DNA from: Acidobacteriota bacterium
Lineage (GTDB): Bacteria > Acidobacteriota > Thermoanaerobaculia > Gp7-AA8
Direction of reading: 5' to 3'
Assembly (NCBI GenBank): GCA_021325515.1
Contig: JAJPHC010000040.1
Span: 1 to 61,167, forward strand
DNA length: 61,167 bases
In this document: in pieces, positions 54,867 through 61,167 of the stretch
Numbering within the stretch: the stretch's first letter is position 1
How the letters are laid out: every line of letters starts with the position of its first letter
Program-made: the position numbers and the translations under genes
The notes under the pieces: generated by a model
What the model saw: the letters and a program-made list of their open reading frames with translations, nothing else
What the model was told of the DNA's origin: nothing
Databases searched by the model: none

Positions 54867-55163
54867 ATGGAACAGCCGCAGTCACAGACGCTCCGCATCT
54901 CCATCGACGACCAGACCGCGCAGGGGCACTACGTCAATTTCGCGCACATCATTCATTCTCCGAGTGAGTTCGTGATCGACCTCGGCCGCATCATGCCGGG
55001 CCAGCCTGACGTGAAGGTGTACAGCCGCGTGGTGATGACACCTCTGCACGCCAAGCAGCTTCTGCAGGCGCTGGCGCAGAATGTGTCGCTCTTCGAGCAG
55101 AAGTTCGGCGAGATTCATCTCGAGCCGCATGCCTTCGAGATGAACAACGAGCCTTCGAACTGA
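54867..55163 (+). CDS. DUF3467-family small protein
   Basis: 98 aa from the ATG at 54867; an alternative start at 54831 adds 12 residues. Sequence QTLRISIDDQTAQGHYVNFAHIIHSPSEFVIDLGRIMPGQPDVKVYSRVVMTPLHAKQLLQALAQNVSLFEQKFGEI matches the conserved DUF3467 pattern: 'GxYxNxxxIxHxxxEFxxDF..xxPxxxxxxxxxRVxxxPxHAKxLLxALxxNxxxYExxFGxI'. Function unknown throughout the family. It ends 2 bp before trmFO, so co-transcription is likely. Confidence 0.85.
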   Translation: MEQPQSQTLRISIDDQTAQGHYVNFAHIIHSPSEFVIDLGRIMPGQPDVKVYSRVVMTPLHAKQLLQALAQNVSLFEQKFGEIHLEPHAFEMNNEPSN

Positions 55164-55165
55164 CG

Positions 55166-56467
55166 ATGGCGCGAATCAAGGTCATCGGCGCCGGCCTGGC
55201 CGGATCCGAGTGCGCATACGCGCTCGCACGGCGCGGGCACTCGGTCGATCTCTACGAGATGCGGCCGGTGAAGATGACGCCCGCCCACAAGAGCGGCGAT
55301 CTCGCAGAGCTCGTCTGCTCGAACTCGTTCCGTTCGTCGAATCTGTCGAACGCGGTCGGCTTGCTGAAGCACGAGATGACGCTCATGCAGTCACTCGTGA
55401 TGCGCTGTGCGGGGGAAGCGCAGGTCCCGGCCGGCGATGCGTTTGCGGTGGACCGCGAGCGCTTTTCCGCGGCGGTGACTCGTGCCATCGCGGCCGAGGC
55501 TAACGTTTCGCTGCACCACGAGGAAGTGGAGAGCCTCGACCGCGGCGACTGCGACTATCTCGTCGTCGCCACCGGCCCGCTCACCTCGCAGCCCCTCTTC
55601 CATGCGATCGACGCCTTCCTCGGGCACGATGGTCTCTATTTCTACGACGCGATCGCGCCGATCGTCGCCGCCGACTCCCTCGATTACTCGAAGCTCTACT
55701 GGAAATCGCGCTATGGAAAAGGCTCCGGAAGCGATTACCTCAACGCGGCGATGAATCAGGAGCAGTACGAAGCCTTCGTCGCTGCATTGCTCGCCGCGGA
55801 GCTCTATCCGCTGCACGACTTCGAGAATGCCGTCCACTTCGAGGGATGCCTGCCCGTCGAAGAGATCGCATCACGCGGCATCGACACCCTGCGCTTCGGT
55901 CCGATGAAGCCAGTCGGACTCGAGCATCCGGAAACGAACGAGCGGCCCCACGCCGTCGTGCAGTTGCGCAAGGAAGATCTGTCCGACGAGTACTTCAATC
56001 TCGTCGGTTTTCAGACGAAGATGAAGGTCGGCGCGCAGCAGCAGGTCATTCGGATGATTCCGGGACTGGAGAACGCGCAGTTCGCGCGCTTCGGCTCGAT
56101 GCACCGCAACACGTTCATCAACGGTCCGCGGCACCTGCGCAACACCTTTCAGACGAAGAAGGATGACCGCGTCTTCTTCGCCGGCCAGATCACCGGCGTC
56201 GAGGGATATGTCGAGTCCGCGGCCGTAGGCCTTCTGACGGCGCGCTACATCGACGAGCACTCGCGTCACGGCGACATTCGTCCGCTTCCGTATCACACCG
56301 CCCTCGGCGCGCTCGGCCGCCACGTCGCCGAGTCGTCGCCGGAGCGCTATCAACCTTCGAATGTGACCTGGGCGCTGATCGAAGACGTCGTAGGGCGGAT
56401 GAAGAAGACGATCAAGCGCGAACGGCAGGCGGAAAAAGCGGCGGCTGCGGTGCTGGCGATCCTGTAG
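55166..56467 (+). CDS. trmFO: Methylenetetrahydrofolate-tRNA-(uracil-5-)-methyltransferase TrmFO
   Basis: 433 aa. FAD-binding GAGLAGSECAYALARRGHSVDLYEMRPVKMTPAHKSGDLAELVCSNSFRS at the N-terminus is diagnostic, as are VPAGDAFAVDRERFS, ATGPLTSQ, YFYDAIAPIV, CLPVEEIASRGIDTLRFGPMKPVGL, QTKMKVGAQQQVIRMIPGLENAQFARFGSMHRNTFINGP and FFAGQITGVEGYVESAAVGL. It makes 5-methyluridine-54 in the T-loop of tRNA using methylene-folate, the pathway of Firmicutes, acidobacteria and others rather than TrmA. Its TAG stop lies in the GTAG of the following REP. Confidence 0.96.
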   Translation: MARIKVIGAGLAGSECAYALARRGHSVDLYEMRPVKMTPAHKSGDLAELVCSNSFRSSNLSNAVGLLKHEMTLMQSLVMRCAGEAQVPAGDAFAVDRERFSAAVTRAIAAEANVSLHHEEVESLDRGDCDYLVVATGPLTSQPLFHAIDAFLGHDGLYFYDAIAPIVAADSLDYSKLYWKSRYGKGSGSDYLNAAMNQEQYEAFVAALLAAELYPLHDFENAVHFEGCLPVEEIASRGIDTLRFGPMKPVGLEHPETNERPHAVVQLRKEDLSDEYFNLVGFQTKMKVGAQQQVIRMIPGLENAQFARFGSMHRNTFINGPRHLRNTFQTKKDDRVFFAGQITGVEGYVESAAVGLLTARYIDEHSRHGDIRPLPYHTALGALGRHVAESSPERYQPSNVTWALIEDVVGRMKKTIKRERQAEKAAAAVLAIL

Positions 56468-56496
56468 CGGAGTGCGGACGCGTCGTCCGCACTCCG
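56464..56496. repeat. GTAG-headed REP hairpin, CGGAGTGCGGACG type
   Basis: GTAG (56464-56467, containing the trmFO stop codon) is followed by a perfect 13-bp stem CGGAGTGCGGACG / CGTCCGCACTCCG with a 3-base loop. It sits alone between the convergent trmFO and btuB genes and may terminate trmFO. Degenerate relative at 10493-10520. Confidence 0.85.
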
Positions 56497-56507
56497 ACGG
56501 TCAAGGC

Positions 56508-58358
56508 CTACCCGCCGTAGCGAATCCCGAAGATCAGCCTGCGGCCCGGCGAACGATAGCCGCGAACTTCCTCATAGCGCTCGTTCGTCGCGTTTTCCAG
56601 CTTGATGTACGGCGTGTAGTGTTCGCCGTGCATCTGCATGTTCACGTCCATCGTCGTGTATGCGGAGTTGCTCACGCGCGAGTACGGCGCAACCGGCAGG
56701 ACGTCGAAGCGCGAGCCCGTGTGCACGAGCGCGACATTCGTGTCGATGCTGCCGGCACGGCGGCCGACAAAAATGGATCCCGAATGCTTCGGCCGGCGGA
56801 GCAGCGCCTGGCCCGTGTCGTCCTGCTTCGTATCGAGATACGTGTACGTCACGCTCGAGTAGTAGCGCGATGCGATGTCGTGCGTGAGCGACACCTCCGC
56901 TCCCTGCGTCCGCGCACGGCCTACGTTGGCGAATGCGTACGTCGCGTTGTCGAAGACGATGAGATCGCGATAGCGCGCGTGGAAGAGCGTGACGGAGAAG
57001 AGACCGCTGCCATTGCCCAGCGGGAGGTCGTATCCGATCTCGCTGCTGCGCCCATGCTCCGGCTCGAGATTGCGATTGCCGGAGAACGGGAAGAAGAGCT
57101 CGCCGACGGACGGCGCGCGGAACGACTGTCCGTACGACACGCGAAACTTGCCGGCGCTCGTGATCCAGCCGAACGCAAGCCGCGGCGAGGTCTCGCTGCC
57201 GAAATCGCCGAAGTCGTCGTGGCGGGCGCCGGCGCTCAGCTCGATGCGCGAATCTCCGAGCGCATGCTCGTAGCGGTCTTCGATGAACCACGACTTGTCG
57301 CGGCGGCGGTCATGATCGAGGTTCACGCCGTAGCTGTTCGAATCGTTCACGGTCGCACGTGCAGTCTCGCCTCCGGCGACGATCGTGCCGACGGGTGTGG
57401 ACGTGCGGGTCGTCAGGCGCGCGCGGCGCGTGGTCGAGGCGGTGGTGCTCGCGTTGAAGCCGAACGGATCGTCGGGATCGGAGAAGTCGTCCGTGCGCTT
57501 GCTCTCCGACAGCGCGAGCTCATACGAGAATCGGCCGATCGTCTGCGCAATCGGAATCGCCACCTGGCGCTCGTTGCCATTCTGGCGGCGGTTCGGCGAC
57601 GCGATGATCTGCGTGCCATCGGCGCTCACATTCGTCGGAATGCCGAGGTCGTAGGTCGTGTGGCGTCCGGCGACGCCGAGCGAAAAGTGGTTCGCGGCCG
57701 TCCAGCGCCAGAAAACGTTCGTGGTGTTCTGCGAGAAATCGTCGTTGCGATCGAAGCCGTCGTCGTTCCGATGTTCATACGACGCGCTGAGAAGCATCGA
57801 CGGCGTCACGTAGTCCGCGCCGGCCTGCGCGTTGCGCAGACCGCGGCCGCCGGCTTCGAGGTCGGCATGCACGCCGCTCTTCACCGGATTGGTCAACACG
57901 TTGACGACACCGGCCATGGCGTCCGATCCGTACAGCGCGGAGTAGGGACCGCGCACGACTTCCACCTGCTGAACGCCGGCGGTCGAAAAGCGTCCCCAGT
58001 CGTAGCCGGCAAAGTAGGGATTGTTGATCTCGATGCCGTTCCACAGCACGAGCGTGTGCGTCGAGTTCGCGCCGCGCGTGAACATCGAGGTCGCTTTGCC
58101 CGGCGAGCCGGTGCGGCTGATCGTGATGCCCGGCACCTCGCGCAGCACGTCCGCGAGATCGCGCGCCTCATGCTGCTCGATCTCCTTTTGCGTGATCACA
58201 GTCACGGCTGCGGGAGAGGACTCGACGGTTTCCGGCAGGGCCGATGCCGTGACCACGATTTCGTCCGCGGCTTTGGCCGCCGGCGCGAGCGGGGATTCGG
58301 TTTGCGCGAAAAGTGAGAGTGTGAAAAGCGATGCGAGAAAGACGAGGACTGACTTCAT
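56508..58358 (-). CDS. btuB: Vitamin B12 TonB-dependent receptor BtuB
   Basis: 616 aa from the ATG at 58358, with signal peptide (MKSVLVFLASLFTLSLFAQ); an upstream in-frame ATG lies within the riboswitch. TonB box DEIVVTASALPETV, plug ITQKEIEQHEARDLADVLREVPGITISRTGSPGKATSMFTRGANSTHTLVLWNGIEINNPYFAGYDWGRFSTAGVQQVEVVRGPYSALYGSDAMAGVVNVLT. Barrel with DRNDDFSQN loops and a C-terminal RRLIFGIRYG. Identification as BtuB rests mainly on the cobalamin riboswitch directly upstream and on overall length close to E. coli BtuB (614). It imports cobalamin. Confidence 0.93.
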   Translation of the reverse strand: MKSVLVFLASLFTLSLFAQTESPLAPAAKAADEIVVTASALPETVESSPAAVTVITQKEIEQHEARDLADVLREVPGITISRTGSPGKATSMFTRGANSTHTLVLWNGIEINNPYFAGYDWGRFSTAGVQQVEVVRGPYSALYGSDAMAGVVNVLTNPVKSGVHADLEAGGRGLRNAQAGADYVTPSMLLSASYEHRNDDGFDRNDDFSQNTTNVFWRWTAANHFSLGVAGRHTTYDLGIPTNVSADGTQIIASPNRRQNGNERQVAIPIAQTIGRFSYELALSESKRTDDFSDPDDPFGFNASTTASTTRRARLTTRTSTPVGTIVAGGETARATVNDSNSYGVNLDHDRRRDKSWFIEDRYEHALGDSRIELSAGARHDDFGDFGSETSPRLAFGWITSAGKFRVSYGQSFRAPSVGELFFPFSGNRNLEPEHGRSSEIGYDLPLGNGSGLFSVTLFHARYRDLIVFDNATYAFANVGRARTQGAEVSLTHDIASRYYSSVTYTYLDTKQDDTGQALLRRPKHSGSIFVGRRAGSIDTNVALVHTGSRFDVLPVAPYSRVSNSAYTTMDVNMQMHGEHYTPYIKLENATNERYEEVRGYRSPGRRLIFGIRYGG

Positions 58359-58392
58359 GACGACTTCCCTCCGAAGCGGCTCATGGAAAATT

Positions 58393-58570
58393 GAAGCGCC
58401 CGAGGTGGTCGGTCTCCTGGCTTCCGGGTCATCCTTCTCGGGCACCCTTCCCGCGGTGTTCCGCAGTGGGGGCTGTCGCCTTCGCGCCGAGTCGTCGCCG
58501 GATACAGTGGCGGGGGCCGCGCCGGTTTTTCACCGGCTTCCCAGCACCAGATCGGGTTAACTTGTAAAAG
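58393..58570 (-). ncRNA. Cobalamin (AdoCbl) riboswitch controlling btuB
   Basis: Read on the minus strand, the leader contains the B12-box and its partners: GGGAAGCCGGTG, AAACCGGCGCGGCCCCCGCCACTGTATCCGG, then CACTGCGG..ACCGCGGGAAGG, and near the end GAAGCCAGGAGACCGACCACC. These are the highly conserved elements of the cobalamin riboswitch. It ends about 35 bp before the btuB ATG, so expression would drop when B12 is plentiful, probably by hiding the start. Confidence 0.95.
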
Positions 58571-58599
58571 AACCGGGCGCGGATGATAGCACCGAAGCC

Positions 58600-58647
58600 A
58601 GTGACGGGTGACGAGTGATGAGTCGCGGCTGATGAGTGATGAGTGAG
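58600..58647. repeat. Heptamer repeat (GTGAYGA)n upstream of mglA
   Basis: AGTGACGGGTGACGAGTGATGAGTCGCGGCTGATGAGTGATGAGTGAG has a 7-bp period and is related to the CACTCRK repeat of 40316-40377 in opposite orientation. It lies between the B12 riboswitch and the mglA-like start. Confidence 0.75.
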
Positions 58648-58712
58648 GGAAACCGGTTTGACACGATTTCAGCCGCAGATTACCCTCAGGACCATCCAGG
58701 CATACACCCACC

Positions 58713-59936
58713 ATGGTCCTCTTTAATTACGCCACGAAAGAGATCACTGCCAAGATCGTCTACTACGGGCCAGGCCTGTGCGGTAAGACGACGAATCTGC
58801 AGTTCATCTACGACTCGCTGCCTTCGAACAACAAGAGCAAGATGCTCTCGCTGGCGACGAAGACCGATCGCACCCTCTTCTTCGATTTCCTTCCTCTCGA
58901 CCTCGGAAAAATCCGCGGAATGCGGACGAAGCTCCAGTTGTACACCGTGCCCGGACAGGTCTATTACAACTCGACGCGCCAGCTCGTGCTGAAGGGGGCG
59001 GACGGAATCGTGTTCGTCGCCGACTCGCAGGACTTCGCGCTCGATGCGAATCTCGAGTCGCTGCAGAACCTCGAGGACAATCTCAAGCGGCAGGGTGTGC
59101 GCATCCGCGAGATCCCGCTCGTCATTCAGTACAACAAGCGCGATCTTCCCAACGCGCTGTCGGTGAAAGAGCTCGACGAAGCGATCAACAAGCTGCACGT
59201 GCCGTCGTACGAGTCGGTCGCCACGACCGGCATCGGCGTCGAAGAAGCGGTCAAGGGAATCACCGGTCTCGTTCTCACGCATCTCGTGAAGAAGTACGGA
59301 CTCGAAGGCTCCGAGCCACTGGAGAAAGAGATTCAGATTCTCAACCCGGCATCGAGCAACCGGCCCGCGGCGGACTCGCTCTGGGATGATGACGACGAAA
59401 CGCCTGCAGCACCGGCGGCGCCAGCACCCGCTGCAGCGCGCGCGAGCACAACGCCCTCCGCACCGGCGCCATCGTTCTTCGTCGACGCGGCCGACGACGA
59501 ATCCATTCCTCTCGTCGCCACGGAGCTCGTCGGCTCTTCCGCACAGCCACAGCAGAGCAGCCCGTTCGAAGATGTGACCGATTACTTCAGCACTCCGGTC
59601 GCAGCACCGGCACCTCAGCCTGCACCGGCACCGGCGCCCGCTCCTCAACCGCAAGCCGCGCCTGCACCACGCTCTTCAGGCATTCCGCGAAACGCAGAAC
59701 CGGCGACGCATGTGCCGATGGCTTCGATCGAAATCCCTCTTCCGCCGGGCATTCTCGATTCGCTCCCTGCTCTCGACGCCGCACCTGCGGGCGCGCCGGC
59801 TACAGCGCCCGAGCGCCGTTCGAGCGACGGGATCGTGAAGGAAGTCAGCATCCCGCTGAATCTCTCACTCGACGAGATCCGCGGTCACCGGCGGCTCAGG
59901 CTGAAGATCACGCTCGACGTGAATCTTTTGCCGTAG
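58713..59936 (+). CDS. MglA-type Ras-like GTPase with Pro/Ala-rich tail
   Basis: 407 aa. Residues 1-195 are a full MglA GTPase: P-loop GPGLCGKTTN (19-28, close to the MglA form GPGLSGKT), G3 TVPGQVYY (78-85, in place of the Ras DTAG(Q)), NKRD (141-144) and SVATTGIGV. It is a bacterial cell-polarity and motility switch in Myxococcus. Unlike Myxococcus MglA (195 aa), it carries a tail: a 160-residue Pro/Ala/acidic linker (about 210-370), and a short conserved block IVKEVSIPLNLSLDEIRGHRRLRLKITLDVNLL (about 373-405). No MglB partner or GAP is adjacent. The tail could anchor it to a partner. Confidence 0.9.
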   Translation: MVLFNYATKEITAKIVYYGPGLCGKTTNLQFIYDSLPSNNKSKMLSLATKTDRTLFFDFLPLDLGKIRGMRTKLQLYTVPGQVYYNSTRQLVLKGADGIVFVADSQDFALDANLESLQNLEDNLKRQGVRIREIPLVIQYNKRDLPNALSVKELDEAINKLHVPSYESVATTGIGVEEAVKGITGLVLTHLVKKYGLEGSEPLEKEIQILNPASSNRPAADSLWDDDDETPAAPAAPAPAAARASTTPSAPAPSFFVDAADDESIPLVATELVGSSAQPQQSSPFEDVTDYFSTPVAAPAPQPAPAPAPAPQPQAAPAPRSSGIPRNAEPATHVPMASIEIPLPPGILDSLPALDAAPAGAPATAPERRSSDGIVKEVSIPLNLSLDEIRGHRRLRLKITLDVNLLP

Positions 59937-59957
59937 TCTCTTGTTCTCCACGACCCC

Positions 59958-60047
59958 GGAGGAGTGGTCGAGTGGTTTAAGGCAGCGGTCTTGAAAACCG
60001 CCGTACCGGGAACGGTACCGTGGGTTCGAATCCCACCTCCTCCGCCA
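59958..60047 (+). tRNA. tRNA-Ser (UGA anticodon), putative integration site
   Basis: 90 nt, class II with a long variable arm. Acceptor GGAGGAG pairs with CTCCTCC, discriminator G and encoded CCA; anticodon arm GCGGT-CTTGAAA-ACCGC gives TGA at 34-36, reading UCA. Variable arm CGTACCGGGAACGGTACCG is a strong hairpin; T arm GTGGGTTCGAATCCCAC. A tyrosine integrase gene follows 130 bp downstream, so its 3' end is probably an attachment site. Confidence 0.97.
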
Positions 60048-60177
60048 GTCTTTTCAGCAAGTTACGCTCGCGGCTGGCCTTCCAGTACAACCCTCGCCAG
60101 TCCGTCGATTTCCGCTGAACCCCACTTTTGACCCCACTTTAGCAATTAGAATGCGCCTTTCTGGAGGCTCCCCGGAG
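60048..60177. other. tRNA-Ser/integrase junction, possible att region
   Basis: 130 bp with no gene. Contains a direct repeat CCCCACTTTTGACCCCACTTT near 60119-60140. It looks like the left attachment side of an integrated element; the core of the site would lie in the tRNA 3' end, but the second copy is outside the window. Confidence 0.45.
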
Positions 60178-61167
60178 ATGCGCACACCATCAGGTTCAGT
60201 CAAACCGATTCGCGACGGAAAGACCGTTGTCGGGTATCGAGCGCGAATCACCTGGACCGATCTGCAGACAGGAAAACGTCGTGAGCGTGAACAGCGGGTA
60301 GCGTCCCAGAACGCCGGATGGGATCTTGTCCGTCGATGGGTTGAAGAGTGGAGGGAAACGCGCACGATCACTGCGAAGCCGGTCATCCCCGAGATCGTTC
60401 AACCTGTACGCCGTGCGACCTTCGGCGAGCTCGCTGACTTCTATGAGGAACGGTACGCCAAACCGGCCGAGTATCGAGACGGGAAAAAGCTGTCCGGATT
60501 GCGAAGCTATCGGACGGTGCGCGGTCACGTTCGTCATCTCCGTCAACTGATCGGCGACGCCACCCATCTCGACACAATTACCTTCGGCACCTTCGAAGAC
60601 GCGCGTGAGCAACTCCTCGCCGGGGAGACGTGGCAGGGGAAAAAACGATCGATCGCCTACACGAATCGCGTGATGTCGACCGCGCGAAGGATGTTCCGCA
60701 TCGCGCGACAACGAAAGCTGATGACCGGCGATCCTTGGCACGACGGCGAGGAGAAGCGGCTGGTGAACATGCGGCTCGAGGATCCGCGTACTCGCGTGAT
60801 GAGCCTCGCCGAAGAAAAGGCGCTCCTCTCCGCCTGTACGAGAAGTAAGAACCGAGCGCACCTGAGACCAATGATCATCATGGCGGTCGAGACAGGCATG
60901 CGTGAGGGTGAAATCGTGGCCGCGCAGCGATGGGAGATCAAGGATTCAGACGGAAACCCGCTCCCGTGGGTCGACTGGAAGGAACACGTCATATACGTGA
61001 CAGCCCGGTACGCAAAGAACGGAAAGGACCGCATCGTCCCTATCACTCCACGACTCATGAAGGAACTGAAGGCGTGGTGCAAGTACCGCGCTCCGCACGA
61101 GCCGTCGCTCTTCGGTCTCAAGGTCGGCGGGAATGTGGACACCGCGTGGAACGGCGCGAAGCGTCAA
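60178..61167 (+). CDS. Phage/island-type tyrosine integrase (5' part, runs off the window)
   Basis: At least 330 residues from the ATG at 60178, open to the last base; no stop within the window. It begins MRTPSGSVKPIRDGKTVVGYRARITW, an AP2-like arm-binding domain, then a SAM-like core-binding domain (about 80-195, RATFGELADFYEERYAKP...SYRTVRGHVRHLRQL). The catalytic domain starts about 210: MIIMAVETGMREGEIVAAQRWE (first Arg), YAKNGKDRIVPITPRL (Lys). The HxxR and Tyr motifs lie beyond the end. It is the first gene of a mobile element inserted at tRNA-Ser. Codon use looks less GC-rich than its neighbours, consistent with import. Confidence 0.88.
   Translation, partial: MRTPSGSVKPIRDGKTVVGYRARITWTDLQTGKRREREQRVASQNAGWDLVRRWVEEWRETRTITAKPVIPEIVQPVRRATFGELADFYEERYAKPAEYRDGKKLSGLRSYRTVRGHVRHLRQLIGDATHLDTITFGTFEDAREQLLAGETWQGKKRSIAYTNRVMSTARRMFRIARQRKLMTGDPWHDGEEKRLVNMRLEDPRTRVMSLAEEKALLSACTRSKNRAHLRPMIIMAVETGMREGEIVAAQRWEIKDSDGNPLPWVDWKEHVIYVTARYAKNGKDRIVPITPRLMKELKAWCKYRAPHEPSLFGLKVGGNVDTAWNGAKRQ

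Overview
This is a GC-rich (low to mid 60s %, estimated by eye) chromosomal segment of a free-living Gram-negative bacterium. Outer-membrane genes (two TonB-dependent receptors, a LolA-like carrier, a TonB-domain protein) sit beside TrmFO, a split glycine cleavage P-protein (gcvPA/gcvPB), a long MglA-type GTPase, an IPT/TIG-repeat exported protein and a serine/threonine kinase. An acidobacterial lineage would fit this mix, but that assignment is only an impression. Nearly all the DNA is ordinary, densely packed core genome; a mobile element begins only at the right edge.

Layout. 1-3.3 kb: end of moaD, moaE, Nudix hydrolase, MBL-fold hydrolase and M14 peptidase, all overlapping on the + strand. 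3.3-8.1 kb: unknown gene divergent from argF, an SH3/TonB-domain protein, a 45-bp perfect nested palindrome, nfo and icd. 8.1-9.7 kb: ECF sigma factor, zinc-finger anti-sigma factor and membrane protein (- strand). 9.8-11.7 kb: ABC ATPase, prmC, HIT protein. 12-16.5 kb: AI-2E-type permease fused to a B12-binding-like domain, and a nine-repeat IPT/TIG protein. 16.5-21 kb: complete glycine cleavage operon gcvT-gcvH-gcvPA-gcvPB. 21-27 kb: Xer recombinase, a 609-aa unknown, a YyaL-type thioredoxin-fold protein, a lipoprotein. 27-31 kb: glmS and an alkylation-repair pair (Ada-AlkA fusion plus ogt). 31-36 kb: cation efflux, mnmA, single-domain receiver, malic enzyme-Pta fusion. 36-41 kb: lolA-tgt-yajC-secD-secF. 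41-47 kb: secreted protein, M23 peptidase, an unusual GHMP kinase fusion, a polytopic membrane protein. 47-54 kb: tRNA-Pro, SRPBCC protein, TonB receptor with exported partner, and a PDZ-membrane-GAF-kinase protein divergent from a zinc-ribbon membrane protein. 54-60 kb: DUF3467 protein, trmFO, btuB under a cobalamin riboswitch, mglA-like GTPase. 60-61.2 kb: tRNA-Ser followed by a tyrosine integrase that runs off the window.

The most unusual things are not a classical defence or biosynthetic island. (1) The 620-aa protein at 43.4 kb joins a complete-looking sugar kinase to what looks like the C-terminal module of HerA/DUF87-type ATPases, without the ATPase. (2) The intergenic spaces are colonised by several repeat families. 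One is a GTAG-type REP hairpin family whose GTAG supplies the TAG stop codon of neighbouring genes. Another is a set of 7-9 bp tandem repeats, one of which has entered the tgt reading frame and adds about 15 residues. A third is a family of inverted-repeat elements built on CCTGAGCGAAGCGAAGGATC. The fourth is the nested palindrome at 5.8 kb. (3) Several one-off fusions (AI-2E/B12, PDZ/GAF/C-terminal kinase, MglA with a Pro/Ala tail) suggest lineage-specific signalling.
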